Assembly (NCBI RefSeq): GCF_004134905.2 | Contig: NZ_SDPQ02000001.1 | Coordinates: 930,001-994,000 of the forward strand | From: Aeromicrobium ginsengisoli | Lineage (GTDB): Bacteria > Actinomycetota > Actinomycetes > Propionibacteriales > Nocardioidaceae | Direction: 5' to 3' | DNA length: 64,000 bases | Translations under genes and position numbers: made by a program | Notes under the pieces: model-generated | Seen by the model: only the letters and a program-made list of their open reading frames with translations | The model's database searches: none | Told to the model about the DNA's origin: nothing | Shown: positions 25,717 through 34,234 of the stretch, in pieces | How the letters are laid out: each line of letters opens with the position of its first letter | How positions within the stretch are numbered: position 1 is the first letter of the stretch

Positions 25717-25780
25717 CGCTGGGCCTGACGTTTCTGCTGCAACACGCCGTGTCGCAGGTGCAGAAACGTCAGGCCCAGCG
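25717..25780. repeat. 64-bp hairpin element, copy 1
   Basis: Arms at 25717-25737 and 25760-25780 are perfect 21-bp reverse complements (core CTGACGTTTCTGC / GCAGAAACGTCAG), with a 22-nt loop. A second 64-bp copy lies at 26807-26870 on the other side of the DUF559 gene. The element ends pepN and also supplies the last codons (RRWA) and the stop of the DUF559 gene. It can work as a bidirectional terminator. Confidence 0.8.
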
Positions 25781-26752
25781 ACGGGCAGGCGACCACGACG
25801 TCCACCAGTCGGGCTTGTCCAGCGTCCACTGGCGATTGCGCGCGCGAGCTGCATCGATCCGAGCCCTGTTGATGCGCCCGACGGTCGCCCACCTGTTGAC
25901 GTGATCGAGCGACGTCACCCGGCACACGACCAGCCCGGCCCGCTCGAACTTCTCCTCGCGCACGTTGTCGTCGGTATGCCTTGAGAGCTCTCGATGATCC
26001 GCGCCATCCGACTCGATGACCAGACCGGTCTCGGGCTCGATCAGATCTGCGACGCCCAGCAGGTTCTCGGACAGGTCGAACACCGGGACATTGACCTCAA
26101 GGCCCCTGATTCCGACGTCCAGCTGAGCCATGAGACGCGTGCGAGTCTCCCAAGGGCTTCCCGACCGGGACGTCCCGAGTTCCAGTGCATTCCGTGCCTG
26201 CACGATCCCGCGCGTCTTGTGATGAGACTCGACGACACGCCTGACCGCGGCCAGCGTGGTGTGAGCCACCTCGGAAGTCGTACTCACGGCCATGTCCAGC
26301 ACCACGACTGCTTCGCGGAGATTCCTCGCCACCCGCATCTCGTCGTAGGCCGAACGGGCGAGGGTCGCGACGTCGTAGTGACCGAGCGATTCAACTTCGT
26401 CTGGGTGCAGATCTGCCTGACTCGGCAGGATGCCCGGTCGCACACGCAGTTGTGAACCAACCAGGCAATGGATCAACACCTCGCGAGGATCACCGCTGCG
26501 GTCAGACCCGTCGAACCACCTGTTGCCCTGCACCCAGAGCGACGCCCAGCCGCCCAGGACGTTCGCTCGCCCCATCAGGGCTACTGCGTCGGCCACCCGA
26601 GCAGAGGTCGGATCAACCGCGAAGAAGGCAGGGCGTACGACTCCGTGCGCAACGTGCTGCCACTGGTCGCCACGCAACTGCCCTGCAGTGAACCCGAGCT
26701 CGTGGGCGCGTTTGACACGCAGTGACACCAGCGTGGGATCGATGTGGTCCAT
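25769..26752 (-). CDS. DUF559/Vsr-like nuclease-domain protein with AbiEi-like N-terminus
   Basis: 327 residues. The N-terminal ~90 residues (ELGFTAGQLRGDQWQHVAHGVVRP...) look like the winged-helix part of AbiEi-type proteins. The C-terminal ~100 residues match DUF559, a PD-(D/E)xK fold: GVADLIEPETGLVIESDGADH carries the D...E-x-D catalytic pattern, followed by REEKFERAGLVVCRV. Actinobacteria often carry many solitary copies with no known partner; nicking or DNA-repair roles are only assumed. No antitoxin-like gene is adjacent. The gene lies between two copies of a 64-bp hairpin, which suggests that gene and hairpins travel together. Codon use is less GC-extreme than in neighbours. Confidence 0.78.
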   Translation of the reverse strand: MDHIDPTLVSLRVKRAHELGFTAGQLRGDQWQHVAHGVVRPAFFAVDPTSARVADAVALMGRANVLGGWASLWVQGNRWFDGSDRSGDPREVLIHCLVGSQLRVRPGILPSQADLHPDEVESLGHYDVATLARSAYDEMRVARNLREAVVVLDMAVSTTSEVAHTTLAAVRRVVESHHKTRGIVQARNALELGTSRSGSPWETRTRLMAQLDVGIRGLEVNVPVFDLSENLLGVADLIEPETGLVIESDGADHRELSRHTDDNVREEKFERAGLVVCRVTSLDHVNRWATVGRINRARIDAARARNRQWTLDKPDWWTSWSPARRWA

Positions 26753-26806
26753 CCGCAGATCGTGCGCGACGCCGCCGCCGTTCGCTCTTCGCCATCCACA
26801 GCCCCC

Positions 26807-26870
26807 GCTGGTACTGACGTTTCTGCTGATCTCACGCGGCGTTTCGCAACAGAAACGTCAGGCTCAGCGA
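26807..26870. repeat. 64-bp hairpin element, copy 2
   Basis: Arms CTGACGTTTCTG (26815-26826) and CAGAAACGTCAG (26851-26862) are perfect. The outer CGCTG/CAGCG ends also pair. It has the same length and the same first 6 and central 15 bases as copy 1. It lies just upstream of the DUF559 gene and downstream of the small membrane protein gene. Confidence 0.75.
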
Positions 26871-26884
26871 GAAGACTCCCCGGG

Positions 26885-27169
26885 TCAGTGGTGGGGGGTG
26901 GGGCTGTTGTCCGTGCGGACGTGGATCTCCTTGCCGGGCGCGGGCGGTACGTAGTTGTTGCGGGCCGTCAGCAGGGCGAACAGCGAGATGACGATGAACA
27001 GGCCGACCGTGCCGCCGCCGAAGAGGACGAGCAACCACAGGTCGCTGCGCTCCTTGCCGTCGGGCCAGGCACCGCCGGTGGGCTGATCGGCGAAGGCCGC
27101 AGCCGATCCGGCGAAGAACGTGATGACGAAGGCAAGCGCGGGTCCGAGCAGGCGGGCGGGAGTCCTCAT
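26885..27169 (-). CDS. Small exported or membrane protein, unknown
   Basis: 94 residues. The N-terminal signal-like segment (MRTPARLLGPALAFVITFFAGSAAAFA) has a possible AFA-D cleavage site. A short acidic stretch and one clear transmembrane helix follow (LWLLVLFGGGTVGLFIVISLFAL), then a polar tail ending TDNSPTPHH. No domain is recognised. ATG at 27169 sits 7 nt after TACGAT, giving a leaderless transcript divergent from mscS; ATG codons at 27178 and 27187 are alternatives. The arrangement resembles small membrane proteins beside channel genes, but no function can be assigned. Confidence 0.62.
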   Translation of the reverse strand: MRTPARLLGPALAFVITFFAGSAAAFADQPTGGAWPDGKERSDLWLLVLFGGGTVGLFIVISLFALLTARNNYVPPAPGKEIHVRTDNSPTPHH

Positions 27170-27202
27170 GGATCCCATCGTATCCACCCGTAGGCTGGAG
27201 GA

Positions 27203-28135
27203 ATGTCACCCCTCGACGTCAACTGGGACCTGCCAGCCGGCAAGGCGTACGACTGGTTCGTCGCCGCGCCGCTCTCGATCCTGCTGATCATCGTCTCGGG
27301 ACTGCTGTTCCGGTGGTTCGTCTGCAGATCCATCGATCGGCTCGTCTCGCGGGCGAGCAAGGGCGCCGTGCCCGGGGTCATCGCCAACTCCAAGGCCGGC
27401 GAGTTCCTGGACGGGCTCAAGCAGGGCAGCCACCAGCGCCGGGAGCAGCGCGCCCAGACGATGGGATCGCTGCTCAAGAGCGTCGCCACCGGCGTGATCC
27501 TGGCCATCGTCATCGTGATGGTGCTGTCCCAGCTGGGCGCCAACATCGCGCCGATCATCGCCAGCGCCGGCATCTTCGGCCTGGCGTTCGGCTTCGGTGC
27601 GCAGAACCTCGTCAAGGACTTCCTGTCCGGCATCTTCATGATCCTCGAGGACCAGTACGGCGTCGGCGACACGGTCGACCTCGGCGAGGCCACCGGGACC
27701 GTCGAGGCCGTGGGCCTTCGCGTCACGCGTCTGCGCGACGTCAACGGCACGGTCTGGTACGTCCGCAACGGCGAGATCCTGCGCGTCGGCAACCAGAGCC
27801 AGAACTGGGCCCGCACGGTCCTCGACGTGACCGTCTCGTACGACGCCGACCTCGACCGGGTGCAGGAGATCCTCCAGGACGTCGCCACCTCGACCTACGA
27901 GGACCCGCGCTTCCACGACGTCATCATCGAACAGCCGGAGGTGTGGGGGGTCGAGCGGTTCGACAAGGACGGTGTGGTCGTACGCGTCGTGCTCAAGACC
28001 GCCCCGGCACAGCAGTGGCTCGTCGCCCGCGCCATGCGCCAACGCATCAAGGCCGAGTTCGACCGCGCAGGCATCCGCATGCCGACGACCTTCCCCGTGG
28101 CCACCACGATCACCGACGAGGAGCCGACCCCGTGA
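27203..28135 (+). CDS. MscS-family small-conductance mechanosensitive channel
   Basis: 310 residues. A first transmembrane helix near residues 15-40 (PLSILLIIVSGLLFRWFV) is followed by a charged linker and a second helix (VATGVILAIVIVMVLSQLG). The pore-lining helix IIASAGIFGLAFGFGAQNLVKDFLSG has the Ala/Gly pattern of MscS TM3. The beta domain follows (QYGVGDTVDLGEATGTVEAV..., VWYVRNGEILRVGNQSQ), then an alpha/beta C-terminus. It releases solutes on hypo-osmotic shock. ATG at 27203 has both GGAGGA and, overlapping it, a TAGGCT -10-like box. Its stop overlaps the GTG of the module C micro-ORF. Confidence 0.92.
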   Translation: MSPLDVNWDLPAGKAYDWFVAAPLSILLIIVSGLLFRWFVCRSIDRLVSRASKGAVPGVIANSKAGEFLDGLKQGSHQRREQRAQTMGSLLKSVATGVILAIVIVMVLSQLGANIAPIIASAGIFGLAFGFGAQNLVKDFLSGIFMILEDQYGVGDTVDLGEATGTVEAVGLRVTRLRDVNGTVWYVRNGEILRVGNQSQNWARTVLDVTVSYDADLDRVQEILQDVATSTYEDPRFHDVIIEQPEVWGVERFDKDGVVVRVVLKTAPAQQWLVARAMRQRIKAEFDRAGIRMPTTFPVATTITDEEPTP

Positions 28136-28218
28136 GCGAGCGCCAGCGAGCGAACCATGAGGCAGGGATCACGTCGCTGTCTCCGTATCGTGGGTTGATG
28201 ACGGAGGCAGCGACGTGA
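28132..28218 (+). repeat. MSER/PYRG micro-ORF leader module, copy C (before globin)
   Basis: A 28-codon micro-ORF starting VSERQRANHE. Its GTG overlaps the mscS stop (GTGA, 28132-28135) and its TGA overlaps the globin GTG (28215-28218). The frame includes SLSPYRG, and CCGTATCGTGGG lies 20 nt before the globin start with GGAGGC between. DNA at 28132-28195 matches the reverse complement of copy B at its ends and in GAGCGAACCATGAGGCAG. Confidence 0.6.
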
Positions 28219-28601
28219 GCGACGAGACCATCACGTTCTACGACGCGATCGGTGGGCACGACACGATCAGGCTCATCGTCGACACGTTCTACGAGGGCGT
28301 CGCAACCGACGAGGTCCTGCGGCCGCTCTATCCCGAGGAGGACCTCGGGCCCGCCAACGAACGGTTCCGGATGTTCCTCGAGCAGTACTGGGGCGGCCCC
28401 ACGACCTACTCCGACCAGCGTGGACACCCCCGCCTCCGCATGCGTCACGCACCGTTCGCGGTGACTCCTGAGGCACGCGACCGCTGGCTCGTGCACTTCC
28501 GCGAGGGGCTCGACCAGGCCAAGCTCTCCCCCGAGCTCGACGCGCAGTTCTGGGCGTACGTCCAGCACGCTGCCAACTTCATGGTCAACACCGCGGTCTG
28601 A
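28215..28601 (+). CDS. glbO: Group II truncated hemoglobin
   Basis: A 128-residue 2-on-2 globin of the trHbO type, probably an oxygen, NO or peroxide-handling heme protein in the cytoplasm. Marks are FYDAIGGHDTIRLIVDTFY at the N-terminus, LYPEEDLGPANERFRMFLEQYWGGPTTYS in two pieces (ANERFRMFLEQYWGGP), the proximal-histidine segment HPRLRMRHAPF, and EARDRWLVHFREGLDQ with the conserved Trp. GTG at 28215 overlaps a micro-ORF stop. Downstream, the sequence ATGGTCAAC near the stop recurs at 28640 before the thioesterase end. Confidence 0.93.
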   Translation: MSDETITFYDAIGGHDTIRLIVDTFYEGVATDEVLRPLYPEEDLGPANERFRMFLEQYWGGPTTYSDQRGHPRLRMRHAPFAVTPEARDRWLVHFREGLDQAKLSPELDAQFWAYVQHAANFMVNTAV

Positions 28602-28646
28602 GCGAAGCGAAGCGGTGTTGGGCCATGAAGCGACAACATCGCATGG

Positions 28647-29369
28647 TCAACCAGGCCGGCTGAGCGACGCGAACGCCTCGCGCTCCTCGTGGTTGTACGG
28701 CCGGGAGCGCGACGTCTCGAGGTCGAAGCCGATCAGCACCGCGCTGGCCCTGGCATGCACCGTGTCGGGGCCGATGATCTCGGCCTCGATCGTCGCCGAG
28801 GACGTGCCGAGCCGGCTGACCCACGACGAGACCTCGTACGGTTCACGGCGCCACGGCATCCCATCGCCGTACGTCACGTCGGTGCGACCCAGGACGAAGC
28901 GACCGGCGGAGAGCGCCTTGAGCCGGTTGGCGATCAACAGGATCCGCGCCTCCTGGACCAGCTCGAACACCTTGACGCCCGTCACCAGACCGTCGGGGCC
29001 TAGATCGCTGCGCCGCACCCGGCACGGCAGCGTGTCGCCGTACGACGGCGCAGCCCGCAGCCGTTCCGGCGCCCCGAACGTCGTGGTGACGCGCGCGAAC
29101 GGCGAGGCATCCGGGACCGGCCGGATCTCCTGCACCAGCTCGTCACCGTCGATCGTCGACGTGATGTGGACAGGACGGCGACTCAGCAGCAGCGAGCGCA
29201 GGAACTCGACGACGACCCGGCGTACGGGCCGCTCGTCGAGCACCCCGTCCTCGACGAGCATCGCGCGACTCTCCGCGGCGTAGTCGAGGTAGACGACGTT
29301 GTTGACGTGGTTGAGCGAGTCCAGATCGGCCCAGCGCATCGGCAGCTCATGGACGACGGTGGAGGACAC
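28647..29369 (-). CDS. Acyl-CoA thioesterase, tandem hotdog domains
   Basis: 240 residues with two 4HBT-like halves. The first begins HELPMRWADLDSLNHVNNVVYLDYAAESR, given in parts: MRWADLDSLNHVNNVVYLDY carries the catalytic Asp of the 4HBT family. The second is LRAAPSYGDTLPCRVRRSDL followed by GVKVFELVQEARIL. It should hydrolyse acyl-CoAs of unknown chain length. It starts with GTG at 29369 and lies 21 bp downstream of the biotinyl protein gene on the same strand, so it can be read as the third gene of an acyl-CoA carboxylase operon. Confidence 0.82.
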   Translation of the reverse strand: MSSTVVHELPMRWADLDSLNHVNNVVYLDYAAESRAMLVEDGVLDERPVRRVVVEFLRSLLLSRRPVHITSTIDGDELVQEIRPVPDASPFARVTTTFGAPERLRAAPSYGDTLPCRVRRSDLGPDGLVTGVKVFELVQEARILLIANRLKALSAGRFVLGRTDVTYGDGMPWRREPYEVSSWVSRLGTSSATIEAEIIGPDTVHARASAVLIGFDLETSRSRPYNHEEREAFASLSRPG

Positions 29370-29390
29370 CCGCCGATGATGCCAGACGGG

Positions 29391-29614
29391 TCAGGCGTGG
29401 CTCTCGTCGATCTCGATGAGCGGGTCGCCCTCCTGGACGATCTGCCCGACCTCGACGAGGACCTTGCTGACGAACCCGGACGCCTCGGCGTAGACGGGGA
29501 TCTCCATCTTCATGCTCTCCAGGACGGCGAGCACGTCGCCGACCCCGACCTGGTCGCCCTCACGGGCGACGATCTTCCAGACGTTCGCGACGATCTCGGC
29601 TCGCGCAGCGAACA

Positions 29615-29615
<1 letters not shown>
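29391..29615 (-). CDS. Stand-alone biotinyl carrier protein (TB7.3-like)
   Basis: A 74-residue biotin attachment domain. The biotinylated lysine is in LAVLESMKMEIPVYAEASG (MKM motif), and the rest folds as the usual flattened barrel. It closely resembles the small biotinylated protein TB7.3 of mycobacteria. It has no biotin carboxylase domain, and none is encoded nearby. The ATG overlaps the carboxyltransferase stop by one base (TGATG), implying that the pair works together, with the carboxylase supplied from elsewhere. Confidence 0.9.
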
Positions 29616-31123
<1,508 letters not shown>

Positions 31124-31135
31124 GAGGACTCCTAA

Positions 31136-31185
31136 AACATGAGGTTTTCCTCAACTATACACAAACATGAGGGATCCTTCATCTT
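31136..31185 (-). promoter_or_regulatory. Carboxyltransferase promoter with two FAS-type operators
   Basis: Two 22-bp palindrome-like sites: 31136-31157 (core TGAGG-TTTT-CCTCA) and 31164-31185 (AACATGAGGGATCCTTCA). Both begin AACATGAGG like the FAS-promoter sites. On the minus strand TATAGT at 31159-31154 is a good -10, so site 1 covers the -10 and transcription start, and site 2 the -35/spacer region. This geometry fits repression. Confidence 0.65.
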
Positions 31186-31254
31186 CAACACCGGCAATTT
31201 CGACGGTGATCTCGCACACGCGAGCCTCGTGCGATACGGTGCGGGAGGAATTCA

Positions 31255-31270
31255 CTAAGCAAGCGCTTAG
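31255..31270. promoter_or_regulatory. TetR-type palindromic operator, copy 1
   Basis: CTAAGCAAGCGCTTAG, with 6-bp perfect arms, lies 22 bp before the GTG of the FabG-like gene. The exact reverse complement occurs at 50975-50990 in the promoter of the tetR/acyl-CoA dehydrogenase pair, so one regulator probably controls both. Confidence 0.65.
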
Positions 31271-31292
31271 GCGCCCGTTGAAGGAGCATCTC

Positions 31293-32048
31293 GTGACCGA
31301 ACCCCGTACCGCGATCGTCACCGGAGCCGCACGAGGCATCGGCGCCGCCGTCTCGCAGCGGCTGGCCGCCGACGGCTTCCAGGTCGCCGTCGTCGACCTC
31401 GACGAGGCATCCTGCGCCGCCACCGTCGAGGCGGTCACTGCCGCCGGCGGCAAGGCCCTCGCCGTCGGCGCCGACGTGAGCAACGAGGAGCAGGTCGCCG
31501 CCGCATTCGAACGCATCGCCGCCGAGCTCGGTGCGCCGACCGTGCTGGTCAACAATGCCGGCATCATCCGCGACAACATGCTGTTCAAGATGACGGTCGA
31601 CGACTGGGACGCCGTCATGAACGTGCACCTGCGCGGCGCGTTCCTGATGACCAAGGCCGCCCAGAAGCACATGACGGAAGCCGGCTTCGGCCGCATCGTC
31701 AACCTCTCGAGCACCTCGGCGCTCGGCAACCGCGGCCAGGCCAACTACTCCGCCGCCAAGGCCGGCATGCAGGGCTTCACCAAGACCCTGGCGATCGAGC
31801 TGGGCAAGTTCGGCATCACGGCCAACGCGATCGCACCCGGCTTCATCCAGACCGACATGACCGCCTCGACGGCCGAGCGCATGAAGATCCCCTTCGACGA
31901 CTTCATCACGTGGAATGCCGAGCAGATCCCCGTGGCCCGCGTCGGCCAGCCCGAGGACATCGCTCACACGGTGTCGTTCCTCGTCAGCGAGGGTGCCGGG
32001 TTCGTGTCGGGCCAGGTCATCTACGTCGCCGGCGGACCCAAGGCCTGA
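31293..32048 (+). CDS. FabG-like short-chain dehydrogenase
   Basis: A 251-residue 3-ketoacyl reductase-type SDR. Cofactor motif TGAARGIGAAV near residue 11, NNAGIIRDNMLFKM, active site NLSSTSALGNRGQANYSAAKAG (Ser...YxxxK), and the C-terminal SFLVSEGAGFVSGQVIYVAGG typical of FabG. With an APH-fold kinase next door it probably belongs to an acyl-CoA or alcohol oxidation pathway rather than to FAS, which has its own KR domain. GTG at 31293 has AAGGAG at a proper distance. A TetR-type operator lies just upstream. Confidence 0.9.
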   Translation: MTEPRTAIVTGAARGIGAAVSQRLAADGFQVAVVDLDEASCAATVEAVTAAGGKALAVGADVSNEEQVAAAFERIAAELGAPTVLVNNAGIIRDNMLFKMTVDDWDAVMNVHLRGAFLMTKAAQKHMTEAGFGRIVNLSSTSALGNRGQANYSAAKAGMQGFTKTLAIELGKFGITANAIAPGFIQTDMTASTAERMKIPFDDFITWNAEQIPVARVGQPEDIAHTVSFLVSEGAGFVSGQVIYVAGGPKA

Positions 32049-32049
32049 C

Positions 32050-32166
32050 ATGAGCGAGCGCCAGCTGGGGGTCCCCCCGCGAGTTCTACGAGCAGGGGGC
32101 GTGAAACGAAGGGACATCATGCCGATGTCGCCGTACCGTGCTTTTCTCAAGGGGACGTCGGCATGA
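32050..32166 (+). repeat. MSER/PYRG micro-ORF leader module, copy D (before APH kinase)
   Basis: A 38-codon micro-ORF starting MSERQLGVPP. It begins 1 nt after the SDR stop and its TGA overlaps the kinase ATG (32163-32166). The frame contains MPMSPYRAFL, and CCGTACCGT lies 23 nt before the kinase ATG, with AGGGGA between. Compared with copies A-C it holds an extra GC-rich hairpin stretch (CTGGGGGTCCCCCCG) in the middle. Confidence 0.58.
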
Positions 32167-33209
32167 CGGATGAACCCAAGGGTCTGGACCTCGCGGCGCT
32201 GCAGAACTGGCTCGAGCGGGAGCGTCCCGAGCTGGTCACCGGGCCGCTGACCGCGAGCCTCATCACGGGCGGCAAGTCCAACCTGACCTACACGCTGAGC
32301 GCCGGGTCGCGTGACTACGTCGTACGCCGCCCGCCCTTGGGTCACGTCCTCGCCACGGCGCACGACATGGGGCGGGAGTATCGCGTCATGGCGGCGCTGG
32401 CACCGACGAACGTACCCGTGCCGCTGATGATCGCCCACTGCGAGGACACCGAGGTCATCGGTGCGCCGTTCTACATCATGGAGAAGGTCACCGGCACGCC
32501 CTACGGCCGCGCGTCCCAGCTCGAGCCGCTCGGCGCCGAACGTACGCGCGTCATCAGCGAGCGCATGGTCGACACCCTGGTCGCGCTGCACGCCGTCGAC
32601 TACGCCGCGGTGGGCCTGGGCGACTTCGGCCGTCCTGACGGCTACCTGGGACGCCAGGTGGCCCGCTGGAAGAAGCAGCTCGAGGCGTCGAGCAGCCGCG
32701 AGCTGCCCGGCATGGACGAGCTCGTCGCACACCTCGAGTCCCACATCCCGGCAACCGGTGACGGCACGATCGTGCACGGCGACTTCCGCCTCGACAACCT
32801 GCTCGTCGACACTGATCCTTCTTCAGGGGAGGACCGCGTCACGGCGGTGCTGGACTGGGAGATGAGCACGCTCGGCGATCCGCTGACCGACGTCGCGGTG
32901 CTGCTGGCGTACCAGCAGCTCGCCGAGGTCGCTCCCCCGTCGGGCGACGGCGCCGCGATGATCACGGATGCACCGTTGGCCCCGGGCTACCTCAGCCGTG
33001 ACGAGGTGCTCGCCCGGTACGCCCAGCAGTCCGGGCGGGACGTCAGCGACATCGGCTTCCACCTCGCGCTCGCGTTCTTCAAGCTCGCGGTGATCCTCGA
33101 GGGCATCCACTACCGCCACTCGCACGGGCAGACCGTGGGGGCGGGCTTCGACGGCATCGGCGACATGATCGTGCCCTTGATCGCCGCAGGACGCGCCGCT
33201 ACGGGATAG
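32163..33209 (+). CDS. APH-fold phosphotransferase of the acyl-CoA dehydrogenase-associated type
   Basis: A 348-residue kinase-like protein of the aminoglycoside phosphotransferase superfamily, in the group fused or linked to acyl-CoA dehydrogenases (FadE36/ACAD10-like). Marks are SLITGGKSNLTYTLSAG (nucleotide loop), YVVRRPPLGHVLATAHDMGRE in parts (VVRRPPLGH, HDMGREYRV), catalytic IVHGDFRLDNLLVD and metal-binding VLDWEMSTLGDPLTDVA. Human ACAD10/11 relatives phosphorylate 4-hydroxyacyl-CoAs, so a similar hydroxy-acid role with the adjacent SDR is possible. Antibiotic resistance is unlikely. Confidence 0.87.
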   Translation: MTDEPKGLDLAALQNWLERERPELVTGPLTASLITGGKSNLTYTLSAGSRDYVVRRPPLGHVLATAHDMGREYRVMAALAPTNVPVPLMIAHCEDTEVIGAPFYIMEKVTGTPYGRASQLEPLGAERTRVISERMVDTLVALHAVDYAAVGLGDFGRPDGYLGRQVARWKKQLEASSSRELPGMDELVAHLESHIPATGDGTIVHGDFRLDNLLVDTDPSSGEDRVTAVLDWEMSTLGDPLTDVAVLLAYQQLAEVAPPSGDGAAMITDAPLAPGYLSRDEVLARYAQQSGRDVSDIGFHLALAFFKLAVILEGIHYRHSHGQTVGAGFDGIGDMIVPLIAAGRAATG

Positions 33210-33219
33210 GGTTGCGCCC

Positions 33220-33837
33220 GTGACGGCCGAGATCCTCGAACCCCGGCGCCGCCCGACGCAGGAGCGTAGCCACAAGAAGTTCGACCACCTGTTGCAGGTG
33301 TCGCGCGAGCTGCTGCTCGACGTCGGCTTCGAGTCGTTCACGTGCGAGGAGGTGGCGCACCGCGCGGGTCTGCCGATCGGCACGCTCTACCAGTTCTTCC
33401 AGAACAAGTACGTCATCGTGTGCGAGCTCGACCGGGTCGACGCGGTCGCCGTACGCCAGGAGCTCGCGAGCTTCGCCGAGGCGATCCCGACGCTCGACTG
33501 GCTCAAGTTCCTCAACCGGCTCGTCGACCACATGGCCGAGCTGTGGGTCAACGACCCGTCACGCCGTGCCGTGTGGCTCGCGGTGCAGTCGACGCCGGCG
33601 ACACGCGCGACCGCGGCGGTGACCGAGCGGGAGCTCGCTGCGGAGGTGGCGCGGGCCCTGGCACCGCTGACTCCGGGCACACCGCGTGAACGCCGGCAGA
33701 TCATGGCCGAGGTGCTGGTGCACGTCGTCTACTCGATGCTCAACTTCTCGATCCGCGACGGCCAGGAGCACGCCGAGTCGATCATCGAGCTCAAGCGGCT
33801 CGTCACGGCCTACCTGCTGAGCGCCGAGCACGCCTGA
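33220..33837 (+). CDS. TetR-family regulator in the lipid block
   Basis: 205 residues. The N-terminal helix-turn-helix at about residues 15-65 (FDHLLQVSRELLLDVGFESFTCEEVAHRAGLPIGTLYQFFQNK, in parts: CEEVAHRAGLPIGTLYQFF) is followed by a variable ligand domain. GTG at 33220 lies 7 nt after TAGGGT (33207-33212), which overlaps the stop of the kinase gene, so it can be made from its own leaderless promoter. It sits between the carboxyltransferase genes and fas and is one candidate for the protein that binds the shared AACATGAGG palindromes; that link is inference. Confidence 0.85.
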   Translation: MTAEILEPRRRPTQERSHKKFDHLLQVSRELLLDVGFESFTCEEVAHRAGLPIGTLYQFFQNKYVIVCELDRVDAVAVRQELASFAEAIPTLDWLKFLNRLVDHMAELWVNDPSRRAVWLAVQSTPATRATAAVTERELAAEVARALAPLTPGTPRERRQIMAEVLVHVVYSMLNFSIRDGQEHAESIIELKRLVTAYLLSAEHA

Positions 33838-33841
33838 GGGC

Positions 33842-34234
33842 TCAGGCGCGGGACAGGACGACGTACGCGATGGCGTAGTCGCCGTCGTGGCTCAGCGACA
33901 CCTCGAGCGCATGACCGTCGAGGTGCTTGGCCGCCTCACCGTGCAGGCGTATGCGCGGACGGCCCCACGCATCGGCGACGACCTCGATGAGGTGGTGCAC
34001 GTGCTCGTCCATGACCGGCGGCTCGCCGTGGAGCGACGCCGACCACGCCTTGACGACCGCCTCCTTCGCGGCCCAGCGCACGGCGAAGTGACGCGCGGAA
34101 TCTGAGGGACGACTCCGCACGTCACTTCGCTCACCGGGCAGGAAAGCCGTGGCGAACGTGGTTCCGGGTTGTTCCAGCTGGTCCGCGAATGAAGGGACGT
34201 GGACCAGATCAACACCGATACCGACAACCGTCAC
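33842..34234 (-). CDS. acpS: Holo-[acyl-carrier-protein] synthase
   Basis: Transfers 4'-phosphopantetheine from CoA to the ACP domain of FAS-I. 130 residues. AcpS marks are VGIGVDLVHVPSF at the N-terminus (Asp for Mg), ARHFAVRWAAKEAVVKAW (Glu for Mg and Lys) and LSHDGDYAIAYVVL at the C-terminus. GTG at 34234 overlaps the fas stop (GTGA), so translation is coupled to fas, as in mycobacteria where acpS follows fas. A GTG two codons earlier is an alternative. Confidence 0.94.
   Translation of the reverse strand: MTVVGIGVDLVHVPSFADQLEQPGTTFATAFLPGERSDVRSRPSDSARHFAVRWAAKEAVVKAWSASLHGEPPVMDEHVHHLIEVVADAWGRPRIRLHGEAAKHLDGHALEVSLSHDGDYAIAYVVLSRA

Noticed and set aside
25769..26752. Abortive-infection toxin-antitoxin pair around the AbiEi-like N-terminus
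   Set aside because: There is no AbiEii-type nucleotidyltransferase gene next to it, and the neighbours are pepN and a small membrane protein gene.
32163..33209. Aminoglycoside resistance gene
   Set aside because: The APH-fold protein has the YVVRRPP and VLDWEMSTLGDP pattern of acyl-CoA dehydrogenase-linked kinases and lies in a lipid operon, so antibiotic resistance is unlikely.
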